Shown in pieces: positions 8,785-17,205 of a stretch of DNA of 64,000 nt. A program made the position numbers and the translations under genes. The notes beneath the pieces are model-generated. The model was given only the letters and a program-made list of their open reading frames with translations, did no database searches and had not been told where the DNA came from. Source of the stretch: DATFKA01 sp035268885 (GTDB lineage Bacteria > Bacteroidota > Bacteroidia > Chitinophagales > Saprospiraceae). Where the stretch lies: positions 49,862 through 113,861 of the forward strand of contig DATFKA010000157.1 of NCBI GenBank assembly GCA_035268885.1, written 5' to 3'. Each line of letters starts with the position of its first letter. The first letter of the stretch is position 1.

Positions 8785-11753
8785 GTGCGCTGTAAACGAC
8801 GCCAGAATAGCCCCACGAATAAACCGCCAACCAGCACGGCCAGCCCCCAGGTATACCAGGGAAAGCGATTTTTCGCGACAGCGGCATCATTACCATACAG
8901 CTGGTATGCCGCCCAGAAATAAGGGTGCCCCTCCAGGTCGGAGGCGGCCCGCTCCAGGAACCGCTGCTTGGCGAACTGTAAAGCCTGACTCTTACGATCT
9001 CCCGTCCGCAAACGCTCGTAAAAATTACTTACCAACTGCATACCGACCGCATCCGCTACCGGCCACAGCGTAATCACCGTCGCCGATACCCCCGCCGTAG
9101 AAAAAGCATGCCCCAGACTCAGGATTCCTTCCGACTGCACCGATTCCCCCCAGCCCGTATTACAGGCACTGAGTACCACTAACTCCGCATTGAGTCGTCG
9201 GCTATAGAGTTCATTTGCGTACAGGACCGAAGCCTGATTGGTGCTATCGGCGGCAAAGATCAGGCGCGAAAAGGCAGGATCCTGCTGCTCAGCAATGCCG
9301 TGCATGGCCAGATGTAGCAGTCGATACTGATCAGCCGTTTTCCAAAAATTTTCTTTAGTCGCCTTTCCCCCTGCATAAAGGTCTCCTCCGATCAGTTCGC
9401 AGATGCGCTGTGCTTCTTCTCCGGCAAAAGGCAGGCTCCAGGTCGAGCTGCGCTGAAGGCTCGCGATGGCCTTATCATTTTCTTGAATAGTCATCGTCTG
9501 CTCATAATCCGGAGCAAAAGCAGCCAGATACTTACGACCGTATTTTGCCTTATGCTGACGTTGATCCAACCAAACCGTAGCGGAATAGGCATAAGTCAGA
9601 CTATAATCCTGCATCAGATATGGCCAGTTGCGGTAGGCTTGCTCGGTCAGCCCCGCTGATTGCCGGGGCAATACCGCATAGGGCAAAGCTGCCAGCATCC
9701 CATTGGGCGCAATCATCAATTGGTAGTCCTCCGGATACGCACTCAATATGGGGTCGAGCAACAATTGGTACAAATCATGACCTACCGTGGCCAGGATGGC
9801 TTTGGCAGAATCCGGTTGCTGTTGGATAAAGGACCAGTCGGAAAGGGCCCTCCTCATCTCTTGAATCATAGCGGGGATATCCCGTTGGCTTTCGCCAAAA
9901 AATAAATGCAGGTTCTTCGCGCTGATCACCAGTGTGTAGACCCCATCTGGTGCCAGGTAGGTTTCCAGAAAAAGAGCGTCGGCTGCCAACTCTGCTTGCA
10001 AGGCTTCATGGTCGGATACTTCAAGGAAGCCCGTAGGCAGACTCTCCTCTCGACTTTCCAGGGCGTCATAAAGCTGAAGTAAGTCTCGTTCCAGTGAGTC
10101 GGTAAGGCTCCGATCCGGATTGCGTTGCGCCAGGAACAGGGACTGCTCGGTACGGATAACCGACTTTTGCAAGCTGTCCAATAGTGCCGTCTCTACTTCG
10201 GAATTAACTGCGGTTTGCAGTTCCCGGGTATTTACGCGGATACTCAGTCCTTTACTTTGCTGCAGATAAGTATAGACTTCCGCCAACCGATTATCCACGC
10301 CCGCTTCCTGTAAGACATAGCTGGTCTTCAACAGGCCTTCCATAGCGTACTTCAGACTAGTCTGTAGCTTATTATCCTGCCAGATATCGGCGTAGAGAAA
10401 GGTCTTTTGCAAAAGATCGTGTAGCAGGGCGTAAGTGTCAAAGGCCGCTTCCAGGTAAATTTCTTTGGGGTCACTTTCGTAAATGGTCCACAGTGCCAGG
10501 GTTTTGAAGCGCAGGTAATCCAGATGCGCCGAATTGGCGGCAACTACAAAGTTGTCCAGGGGTGGATTCGGCCAGCCACTCAGGGGTAGAATTTCCGGCG
10601 TGCGCGTTGCTGCGGCCAGCGCTTTCTGTATGTACTCTAATGCCGCTTGTGGTCGATCCAGCTGAGAGAAAGTCAAGCCAATGGCACCCACTATGGTTGC
10701 GTGGTGTGGCGAACCGTACAGGTTGGCCAGACTATCCGCTTCGTATAAAATGGGCAGTACTTCTGCTGTGCGACCCGTACGGAAATAAATTCCGGCGATA
10801 TTAATGAGAGATCCCACGTAAGCTGGATTTTTTTCTGGTAAAAATCTACGATCAATGTTGGCCGCCGCCCGCATTTTCTCCAGTGCCTGATCGTACTTTT
10901 CCCACTGCCGATAGAGAATACCCCAATTCCCTAAAATAGCGGATTGTGTTCGCCCGTCTACCTCGCCAAGATAAGACTCAAGCCCCTGGTAAGTTCGTTC
11001 GGCCGCTGCCAGTTCATCTAATTGTACCAGTAGAAGCGCATGGTTCGCGGCGGCCTCAACAGCTTCTTTAGCCCCTACCCCAAAAAACTGCTTGGCCTGA
11101 CGGACAGCTTCCCGACTATAGCGCATCGCCCGGTCGGATTGGAAAAGGTCTTTATACACTCGACCAATATTGGTCAGTATCTCAACTAGCTTTACTTCAG
11201 CATTACCCCCCGGATCAACCTGCCACATCGCGTAGGCTTTCTCGAGATGAAACAGAGCCTGCTCGGGCTGATTATTATCCATAAGCTGATAGCCCAGATC
11301 ATTATGTATGGAGGGAACGACACCATCGGCAAAATCCAGGTTATCTCCGGGGGCCTGAGCCAGGGCTTGCTGAAAGGCCTGGATAGCCTCCTCACTAGTC
11401 CCAATAGCGGTATAAGACAGGCCTTTGAGGTAAAGCAACCACACTTCACACTGTGGGGTCACAATGGAGGCCCGGCTTAATATCCTTTCTATCTTTTCCG
11501 CCAGTGGGCCGATGCGCTCCGTCTGGTCCAGGATCGCGTAGTTTTTTGCCAGTAGTAAATACAAGTTCAGGGTAAAAGTATCTTCTGCTGAATATTCATC
11601 GAGTAGTTGCTGGCTAAGCTGCGCACTTTGCTCAAACTGGTTACCGCGGTAGGCCGATAGCGCGCGTTGGTAGTCGGCTTGCTGCCCGGCCGTCTGGCCA
11701 AAGGCGCAGAAGGCGATTGCGGATAATACGACTGCAAGCCATCCCCTTTTCAT
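8781..11753 (-). CDS. TPR-CHAT caspase-like protease, exported and membrane-anchored
   Basis: A 990-residue protein. It has a signal peptide (residues 1-20, AIAFCAFGQ), a long TPR array from about 25 to 430 (repeated A-x-x-x-x-x-A helices such as ALFHLEKAYAMW and AALEYIQKALAAA), a helical linker to about 560, a CHAT domain at about 600-955, and a C-terminal membrane helix (WGLAVLVGGLFVGLFW) followed by a basic tail. The caspase-fold catalytic pair is visible: His818 in HLAMHG and Cys864 in LSACNTGWG, followed by the family's SEGILSLGHAF and ITLWPV motifs. CHAT proteins are clan CD proteases, and some cleave partners when activated through their TPRs. It is convergent with, and overlaps by 4 nt, the sigma/TPR pair at 7472-8784. 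The topology predicts a periplasmic protease, unlike the cytosolic TPR-CHAT of type III-E CRISPR systems. Confidence 0.9.
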   Translation of the reverse strand: MKRGWLAVVLSAIAFCAFGQTAGQQADYQRALSAYRGNQFEQSAQLSQQLLDEYSAEDTFTLNLYLLLAKNYAILDQTERIGPLAEKIERILSRASIVTPQCEVWLLYLKGLSYTAIGTSEEAIQAFQQALAQAPGDNLDFADGVVPSIHNDLGYQLMDNNQPEQALFHLEKAYAMWQVDPGGNAEVKLVEILTNIGRVYKDLFQSDRAMRYSREAVRQAKQFFGVGAKEAVEAAANHALLLVQLDELAAAERTYQGLESYLGEVDGRTQSAILGNWGILYRQWEKYDQALEKMRAAANIDRRFLPEKNPAYVGSLINIAGIYFRTGRTAEVLPILYEADSLANLYGSPHHATIVGAIGLTFSQLDRPQAALEYIQKALAAATRTPEILPLSGWPNPPLDNFVVAANSAHLDYLRFKTLALWTIYESDPKEIYLEAAFDTYALLHDLLQKTFLYADIWQDNKLQTSLKYAMEGLLKTSYVLQEAGVDNRLAEVYTYLQQSKGLSIRVNTRELQTAVNSEVETALLDSLQKSVIRTEQSLFLAQRNPDRSLTDSLERDLLQLYDALESREESLPTGFLEVSDHEALQAELAADALFLETYLAPDGVYTLVISAKNLHLFFGESQRDIPAMIQEMRRALSDWSFIQQQPDSAKAILATVGHDLYQLLLDPILSAYPEDYQLMIAPNGMLAALPYAVLPRQSAGLTEQAYRNWPYLMQDYSLTYAYSATVWLDQRQHKAKYGRKYLAAFAPDYEQTMTIQENDKAIASLQRSSTWSLPFAGEEAQRICELIGGDLYAGGKATKENFWKTADQYRLLHLAMHGIAEQQDPAFSRLIFAADSTNQASVLYANELYSRRLNAELVVLSACNTGWGESVQSEGILSLGHAFSTAGVSATVITLWPVADAVGMQLVSNFYERLRTGDRKSQALQFAKQRFLERAASDLEGHPYFWAAYQLYGNDAAVAKNRFPWYTWGLAVLVGGLFVGLFWRRLQRT

Positions 11754-12090
11754 GTAGTGGTTTTTGTGTAAGCACTAAAATAGGGAATTTTTCTATACTA
11801 CTATCCATCCGATTTTGAGATCAATTGATATTTAGTAGGTGTCCCTTGGGGTTTTACGGTCTGCTCGCCCTTGGCAACCGGCAAACCAAAACTCTACTTT
11901 ATACTGGCCAGTAAAACACCCGGAAATGACAAGACAGTGATCCACATCACCTGCAAAACGGCAGATAGCATTGTATCTTTATGCCTGTATTTTTGTCAGT
12001 TGACATTCGCGACAAAGCGTGGATAAAACAATTTTTTTGTGCAAACGTTCCACGCATAAATAAACGAGCAAACCAAACAAATAAACTATT
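11754..12090. other. 337-nt intergenic region
   Basis: No gene is seen here on either strand. On the plus strand TATTTTTG at 11988-11995 matches the Bacteroidota -7 element about 95 nt before the next start codon, but the upstream TTG (11971-11973) is only 14 nt away rather than about 19. The rest carries no clear hairpin or repeat. Confidence 0.4.
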
Positions 12091-12534
12091 ATGCGTTACT
12101 TAATTACTTTTGTTATTTTGAGTTTAAGTCTTTCTTTTAGTGCCTGTACGAGTCTGGAATCTACGGCCGAAGAGTCTGCTTTCCAGACTATGATGGATGT
12201 ACACGATGAGATTATGCCTAAAATGGGGGAAGTCAATCAGCTGTCCAGACAACTAAAAGGATTGTCCGCCGCGACCGATACGACGAAACGAGAACTGATG
12301 GGGGAGATTGATAATGCCGTCAGATCATTAGAAAGTGCCGATCAGGACATGATGGCCTGGATGAACGTCAACGGTGGTAACAAACTGGAGCAACTACAAA
12401 AAGAGAAGACCCACGACGAAACTATGGCCTATATTTTGGATGAAGAAGAAAAGATCATCAAAATAAAAGAAGATATCGAAAACAGCATCCAACAGGCCCA
12501 GAACGTTCTGGAAAAGGTTGAAGTGAGCCAATAA
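12091..12534 (+). CDS. Helical lipoprotein of the 'viral A-type inclusion protein' type
   Basis: A 147-residue lipoprotein with signal MRYLITFVIL... and lipobox Cys19 (FSAC). The mature part is almost wholly helical and charged (VHDEIMPKMGEVNQLSRQL; DTTKRELMGEIDNAVRSLESADQDMMAWM) and likely forms a helical hairpin or coiled coil. It shares its layout with the lipoprotein at 60602: a similar lipobox position, an H-x-E/D-x-x-M helix, an ATD-x-T-(R/K)-(K/R)-(D/E)-L segment and a DD/DM...W segment. The two look like distant paralogues. The SCO1/SenC gene starts 15 nt after its stop, so both are probably in one operon, which hints at a role near copper delivery or respiratory assembly. That role is inference. 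Confidence 0.8.
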   Translation: MRYLITFVILSLSLSFSACTSLESTAEESAFQTMMDVHDEIMPKMGEVNQLSRQLKGLSAATDTTKRELMGEIDNAVRSLESADQDMMAWMNVNGGNKLEQLQKEKTHDETMAYILDEEEKIIKIKEDIENSIQQAQNVLEKVEVSQ

Positions 12535-12549
12535 GAAAAAACATAAACT

Positions 12550-13179
12550 ATGCGTCATCTACTTTTTTTCGGTGTAATCATTCTGGCCCTTCAGGGCTGT
12601 GCCGGTACGACTGCTTCTAATGCTGGACCCCTTCCTGTCCTGGGAGAACCCAAAGAGGTAAATGGAGAAATGGTACAGCACCAGATCCGCGACTTTATCT
12701 TTGTAAATCAGGACAGTCAGCGGGTAACGAATGCCACTTTTGCCGGTAAGGCTTACGTGGTGGATTTCTTTTTCATCTCTTGCCCGACGATCTGTCCGAA
12801 GCTGACTAAACAAATGCTTCGCATCCACGATCGCTTTGACGATGAGGATCGCTTACTCCTTTTGTCGCACAGTATCGATACCAAATACGATACGATTCCG
12901 CGTCTGAAGGCTTATGCCGAAAACCTGGGGGTCAGCTCCGATAAATGGCACTTTGTCACAGGAGAAAAAGACGATATCTTTTCCATTACGGAAGACTACT
13001 TCAGCGTCGCCTTCGAAGATGGCGAAGCCCCTGGCGGCTATGACCATACGGGCTACATTGTATTGGTCGACCCCGATGGTCACGTCCGGGCTTACGCCAA
13101 TGGTACTGACCCCGAATCCGTGGGTGACTTCCTCAATGATATTGATCGCCTGATGGCGGAGATGGATCAGGAGTTGTAA
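12550..13179 (+). CDS. SCO1/SenC family copper chaperone for cytochrome c oxidase
   Basis: A 209-residue lipoprotein (signal MRHLLFFGVIILALQGC, Cys17) with a thioredoxin-like SCO fold. The copper ligands are present: Cys78 and Cys82 in SCPTICPK (CxxxC) and His166 in YDHTGYIVLVDPDG. The conserved LLLLSHSIDTKYDT segment at about residues 102-115 is the family's strand with SxD/HxD. SCO proteins deliver copper to the CuA site of subunit II of cytochrome oxidase or act as a thiol-disulfide reductase for it, on the outer face of the inner membrane. In this case the lipid anchor would place it there or at the outer membrane. It follows a helical lipoprotein gene by 15 nt. No oxidase genes lie in the window. 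Confidence 0.93.
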   Translation: MRHLLFFGVIILALQGCAGTTASNAGPLPVLGEPKEVNGEMVQHQIRDFIFVNQDSQRVTNATFAGKAYVVDFFFISCPTICPKLTKQMLRIHDRFDDEDRLLLLSHSIDTKYDTIPRLKAYAENLGVSSDKWHFVTGEKDDIFSITEDYFSVAFEDGEAPGGYDHTGYIVLVDPDGHVRAYANGTDPESVGDFLNDIDRLMAEMDQEL

Positions 13180-13195
13180 GCTTAAAAAATATTAG

Positions 13196-13217
13196 GGCCG
13201 TAGGGAATCCTACGGCC
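13196..13217. terminator. Hairpin between convergent SCO and beta-barrel genes
   Basis: Perfect 9-bp stem GGCCGTAGG / CCTACGGCC with loop GAAT, 16 nt after the SCO stop. No long T-tract follows, so it could equally be a REP-like element. Its place between convergent genes suggests a bidirectional stop. Confidence 0.5.
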
Positions 13218-13262
13218 AACTTAGGGTACTCATAGTGGACACTTCACCATTCTACTTCAACC

Positions 13263-13952
13263 TTACCTAAGCGGAATGGCCACCCCCGCATTAAGGGCAA
13301 AGCCCTGATTCTTGACTCGTTCGGCCACCAGTGGGATATCGTACAGCTCTGTAAAGCCCTGCTGAAAACGGGCATCCAGGGTAATATTACCAAAGCCAGC
13401 GTCAACAGTCAGCCCGGCGCCCACAATACCCGATACTTCGAAGCGCTCGTAGTTGATCGCATCCAGATCGATGGAGGTGTCGAACAAATCAATTTCCAGG
13501 AAACCGGTAGACCTGGTCCTCAGATTACCATTGACGGCATAACCCAGGGCCGGACCAGCCATGACAAAGCCCTTCACTTTTTCATTACCAAATTTTCCTT
13601 TTAGTAATAAGGGGGTCTCCAGATAATCAAAGCGGGAATTCGCCCGCACGCCGATGGGCAAGGCAATACCAAAAAGCTCCGTCTCGGCATCCTGGCGAAT
13701 ACTGAAGCCCTTTTGGCTGTAAGCCAGCTCCGGCTGAAAACTCAGGCCCTTCGCAATAGGTACCTCCGCAAAAAAAGCACCAGAAAAGCCCACTAGATAA
13801 TCAATATCCGGTGTGACGGCATCAATCACATCCGACTGGCTAATATTATTGAACGTGGCGCCGGCACGAATACCATAGCCCGTCTGGGCAAAAGAAAAGG
13901 TAGTCAGGAAACAAAAACTAAGCGCCAAAAATCCGATTACTTGCTTATTCAT
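13263..13952 (-). CDS. Outer membrane beta-barrel protein (PorT-like/OMP_b-brl_2 family)
   Basis: A 229-residue protein with signal peptide MNKQVIGFLALSFCFLTTFSFAQ and a mature part of alternating beta strands: TGYGIRAGATFNNIS, VGFSGAFFAEVPI, LSFQPELAYSQKGF, YLETPLLLKGKFG, GFVMAGPALGYAVNG, SGIVGAGLTVDAGFGNITLDARFQQGF and a final strand ending ALNAGVAIPL. The phenylalanine-rich and glycine-rich pattern and the terminal barrel strand fit the small 8-stranded 'porin family' barrels common in Bacteroidota. The cargo or partner is unknown. It is convergent with the SCO gene. Confidence 0.8.
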   Translation of the reverse strand: MNKQVIGFLALSFCFLTTFSFAQTGYGIRAGATFNNISQSDVIDAVTPDIDYLVGFSGAFFAEVPIAKGLSFQPELAYSQKGFSIRQDAETELFGIALPIGVRANSRFDYLETPLLLKGKFGNEKVKGFVMAGPALGYAVNGNLRTRSTGFLEIDLFDTSIDLDAINYERFEVSGIVGAGLTVDAGFGNITLDARFQQGFTELYDIPLVAERVKNQGFALNAGVAIPLR

Positions 13953-14127
13953 AAATAGTAGATTTATACTTGTGTTGTTTGATAAACCGAAGATGCAGCA
14001 AGTATCTGTTAATTGGCGTTAAGCGGCTGTTAGCGCAATTTTAAAGTTTTGGCAATCAGCCGGCCTTTAGTGAAAGTCTTCTTAAAAGCGTCTTCCGGGG
14101 CAGGGATAATCAAGGCTAATATTCGGC

Positions 14128-14403
14128 CTAATCAGAAGGCTTCTCATAAGTATAATCCAGATCCGAATTAATCATTTTCATGACAAAGACCACCTTTTCT
14201 TCTTCCAGAAAAGTGTGCTTATTAGCTACGGAGACGGCCTTCATCACCGTATCGTAAGGCCCAAAGATCTGGGTACTCATACTATTGGTCCGCACCCTAA
14301 TATCTTCGAATTGATTGAGCCGGTCAATATAGTCCTGGATAGGCACTAAATAATTGGTGTCTAGTGGGTACATACTTACTTCTATTGAGATATTCATAGA
14401 CAA
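14128..14403 (-). CDS. Small thiamine-binding/YkoF-like domain protein
   Basis: A 91-residue cytosolic protein with the layout beta-alpha-beta-beta-alpha-beta of the MTH1187/YkoF fold: MNISIEVSMYPL (strand), VPIQDYIDRLNQ (helix), IRVRTNSMSTQIFGPYDTVMKAV (strand, then helix), KVVFVMKMI (strand). The pattern S-M-Y-P-L near the start and M-S-T-x-x-x-G near the middle is characteristic of the thiamine-binding protein family. The true start may be the third codon (MNIS). It probably binds a pyrimidine or thiamine-like ligand or acts as a small regulator. The stop lies 176 nt from the upstream barrel gene. The start is 9 nt from the inverted repeat at 14413. Confidence 0.55.
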   Translation of the reverse strand: MSMNISIEVSMYPLDTNYLVPIQDYIDRLNQFEDIRVRTNSMSTQIFGPYDTVMKAVSVANKHTFLEEEKVVFVMKMINSDLDYTYEKPSD

Positions 14404-14412
14404 AGTTTAAAC

Positions 14413-14462
14413 GAAGTTGTCTAGAGTTTTCTGCTGAAGGCGAGAAAACTCTAGACAACTTC
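14413..14462. repeat. GAAGTTGT...ACAACTTC hairpin, copy 1
   Basis: Perfect 20-bp arms (14413-14432 and 14443-14462) around a 10-nt loop GCTGAAGGCG, between the divergent small protein and ftsK genes. Copy 3 at 63640-63689 has the same arms except for two paired changes and a near-identical loop; a longer, looser copy 2 is at 26130-26216. Confidence 0.85.
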
Positions 14463-14694
14463 AGCAAATAATGGATACAATGCAAAGGTAATGTTTACAC
14501 AAAAACGAATTATATTAAAGCATCGTTTGTTTATTAGATACAGAAATGATTATTTTGCGAAGACCAAGGGCGTTGTTTTTATTCCCGGTCTGCAGGAAAC
14601 CCTGCGGACAGGCATATTTTCAACAACTACCCGAACCACCGAAGTAGAAGGGAAGGGAACGATTATCGTTGAACTTCAACACAAACAAAAGTAC

Positions 14695-17202
14695 ATGGCA
14701 GCGAAGAAGAAAAAGAAAAAAGGTGGCCAGTTATCACTAAGGCTCGGCATTAAGGACGAACGCGTCCCTAAACTGGCGGGTGTATTGCTGTTATTTCTGT
14801 CGCTCTACTTTTTTATCGCCTTCACTTCTTACCTATTTACCTGGAAGGTAGATCAGAATCTGGTCCTGAAATTTTCCTGGGAGCTATTGATCCAGAGTCA
14901 GTTTGAAATGGCTAACTGGCTGGGTCGGCTGGGGGCTATTGTCTCCAATATGTTTTTTTACTGGGGCTTTGGTATTGCTTCCTACCTCTTTATCTACATC
15001 TTTGCCACGGTTGGGGTTTCCCTGATTCGTATGGTTCCCCTTAAGAAGTATATCGTACGCATTCGCTTCACGATTATCAGCATTCTATTATTGTCCGTGT
15101 TGTTAGAGTTCCTTACGCAGGGTGCCCCTTTCCCCTGGGGTGGCGCTTTTGGCGAAAGCGTCAACCAATGGCTATATCGTTTTGTCGGTGCCGCGGGTAT
15201 CATCGTACTTTACATCTTTGTGGTACTCAGTATGATCGTCTGGTATCTGAATCCAGACTTCAACGAAATGACCTTCTCCCAAATCCTGCAAGAATTGCGG
15301 TATTTCTTTTCCGATCTACTGGAAGGGCGTATCCGTCGACCCAAGCCTGGAACCTCCAAGAATGTCAGCGAAGCGCAGAATAAATTACGCCCGGGGCATC
15401 GCTCTAAAGCCCTCAAGGAACAGGAGAGAACCCCTTTGATCGACATGAAAGAGGAGGAAGTCGACGAAGTGTTGACTTTGCGCCCCGGCCAGCACGCAAC
15501 TAAAGAACAACAGTTAGCCTTCAATCTGGAAAATGAAAAAAGTAAGGCAAAAGCCAAAGCGGCCGACCAGGCCAAAACAGAGGCAGAACTAGAAATCAAA
15601 GACACCAACCCCGAACAAGAGCACGAAGAGAATAAGCGCACCATGCCCAATATCACCTTCGCCTCCAGTGATGAAGAAGAACACGTAGAGCCCTACGACC
15701 CCACCCTCGATTTAGGCTCCTACGAGTACCCGGTCACCCAGTTGATGAACGATTACTCCGACCAGCAAATGGAGATCGACCGCGAAGAGCTGGAAGCCAA
15801 TAAGGACCAGATCATTGAGACCTTATTGAACTACAAGATCGAAATAACCAAAATCCGGGCTACCATCGGTCCGACCGTAACACTTTACGAAATTGTACCA
15901 GCACCGGGAGTAAGGATCTCCAAAATTAAAAACCTGGAAGATGACATCGCGCTGAGCTTAGCGGCCCTGGGTATCCGAATCATCGCCCCCATTCCCGGAA
16001 AAGGAACCATCGGTATCGAGGTGCCCAACAAAAAGAAACAGATCGTCTCCATGCGGGAGGTCCTGATGTCTGAAAAATTCAAGCGGGCCAAAATGGACCT
16101 GCCCATTGCATTAGGGAAGACCATCTCGAATGAGGTCTTCGTAGCTGACCTTTCCAAAATGCCCCACTTACTGGTCGCCGGTGCGACCGGACAGGGTAAG
16201 TCGGTCGGGATCAACGCCATTATCGCCTCGCTCCTTTATAAAAAACACCCTTCGCAGGTTAAGTTGGTCTTGATCGACCCCAAGAAAGTGGAGTTGTTCC
16301 CCTATTCCAAGCTGGAGCACCACTTCCTGGCTTATCTGCCGAATCAGGACGAACCCATTACCACCGAAACCAACCGGGTAATTCACACCCTGAATTCGCT
16401 GTGTATTGAGATGGACAATCGCTACGACCTCCTAAAAAAGGCTTCCGCCAGAAATCTGAAGGAATACAATACCAAATTTGTACAGCGTCGGCTGAATCCG
16501 CATAAAGGCCACCGCTTTATGCCTTTTATTGTGTTGATCATTGATGAGTTTGCCGATCTGATCATGACGGCCGGTAAAGAGATTGAAATGCCCATCGGCC
16601 GCCTGGCACAGCTGGCCCGGGCGGTAGGTATTCATTTGGTGATTGCCACACAGCGCCCTTCGGTGAATATCATCACCGGTATCATCAAGGCCAACTTCCC
16701 GGCGCGGATCGCCTACAAGGTAATGGCCAAGGTAGATTCCCGAACCATTCTCGATGCCGGTGGGGCCGATCAGTTGATTGGGCGGGGAGACATGCTTTTC
16801 TCCGTAGGCGGCGAAATGGTGCGCCTACAGGGTGCCTTTATTGACACCCCGGAGGTAGAGCGCATGATTGAATTCATTGCCGAGCAAAGAGGTTATCCGG
16901 AGCCCCACTATCTACCCGAATTCCACGGTGAAGAAGAAATCCCGGGCGCTTCTGGCCTGAAATATTCCGACCTCGATGAGCTCTTTGAGGAAGCCGCCAA
17001 GCTGGTCGTCGGTAATCAGCACGGCTCCACTTCCATGATCCAGCGTCGGCTCAAGTTGGGCTACAACCGCGCCGGACGGATCATGGATCAGATGGAAGCC
17101 ATGGGTATCGTTGGCCCCAGTGAAGGCAGTAAAGCCAGAGAAGTACTCATCTACGATGAAGTGGAACTGCAGCGCTTCCTGGATGACATCAAAACCAAGT
17201 AA
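14695..17202 (+). CDS. ftsK: DNA translocase FtsK
   Basis: The frame is open from 14491, but the ATG at 14695 gives MAAKKKKKKGG, a typical FtsK start, so I use it (835 residues). Four or five membrane helices lie within the first 200 residues (LAGVLLLFLSLYFFIAFTSYLF; FFYWGFGIASYLFIYIFATVG; ISILLLSVLLEFL; IIVLYIFVVLSMIVWYL). An acidic, lysine-rich linker of about 150 residues follows. The RecA-like motor carries Walker A GATGQGKSVG at about 496 and Walker B VLIIDEFADLI, and a gamma winged-helix domain (SMIQRRLKLGYNRAGRIMDQME) ends the protein. FtsK pumps chromosome ends at the septum, with orientation set by KOPS-like sites, and activates XerCD at dif. It ends 3 nt before the convergent amidohydrolase, with no terminator between them. 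Confidence 0.97.
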   Translation: MAAKKKKKKGGQLSLRLGIKDERVPKLAGVLLLFLSLYFFIAFTSYLFTWKVDQNLVLKFSWELLIQSQFEMANWLGRLGAIVSNMFFYWGFGIASYLFIYIFATVGVSLIRMVPLKKYIVRIRFTIISILLLSVLLEFLTQGAPFPWGGAFGESVNQWLYRFVGAAGIIVLYIFVVLSMIVWYLNPDFNEMTFSQILQELRYFFSDLLEGRIRRPKPGTSKNVSEAQNKLRPGHRSKALKEQERTPLIDMKEEEVDEVLTLRPGQHATKEQQLAFNLENEKSKAKAKAADQAKTEAELEIKDTNPEQEHEENKRTMPNITFASSDEEEHVEPYDPTLDLGSYEYPVTQLMNDYSDQQMEIDREELEANKDQIIETLLNYKIEITKIRATIGPTVTLYEIVPAPGVRISKIKNLEDDIALSLAALGIRIIAPIPGKGTIGIEVPNKKKQIVSMREVLMSEKFKRAKMDLPIALGKTISNEVFVADLSKMPHLLVAGATGQGKSVGINAIIASLLYKKHPSQVKLVLIDPKKVELFPYSKLEHHFLAYLPNQDEPITTETNRVIHTLNSLCIEMDNRYDLLKKASARNLKEYNTKFVQRRLNPHKGHRFMPFIVLIIDEFADLIMTAGKEIEMPIGRLAQLARAVGIHLVIATQRPSVNIITGIIKANFPARIAYKVMAKVDSRTILDAGGADQLIGRGDMLFSVGGEMVRLQGAFIDTPEVERMIEFIAEQRGYPEPHYLPEFHGEEEIPGASGLKYSDLDELFEEAAKLVVGNQHGSTSMIQRRLKLGYNRAGRIMDQMEAMGIVGPSEGSKAREVLIYDEVELQRFLDDIKTK

Positions 17203-17205
17203 TAA

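Noticed and set aside
8781..11753. TPR-CHAT of a type III-E CRISPR (Craspase) locus
   Set aside because: The protein has a signal peptide and membrane tail and there is no gRAMP/Cas7-11 or CRISPR array nearby; the neighbours are a sigma factor and its partner.
11754..12090. A small RNA or riboswitch in the 337-nt gap
   Set aside because: No conserved fold, terminator-like hairpin or aptamer pattern could be seen by eye; only a weak -7 element is supported.
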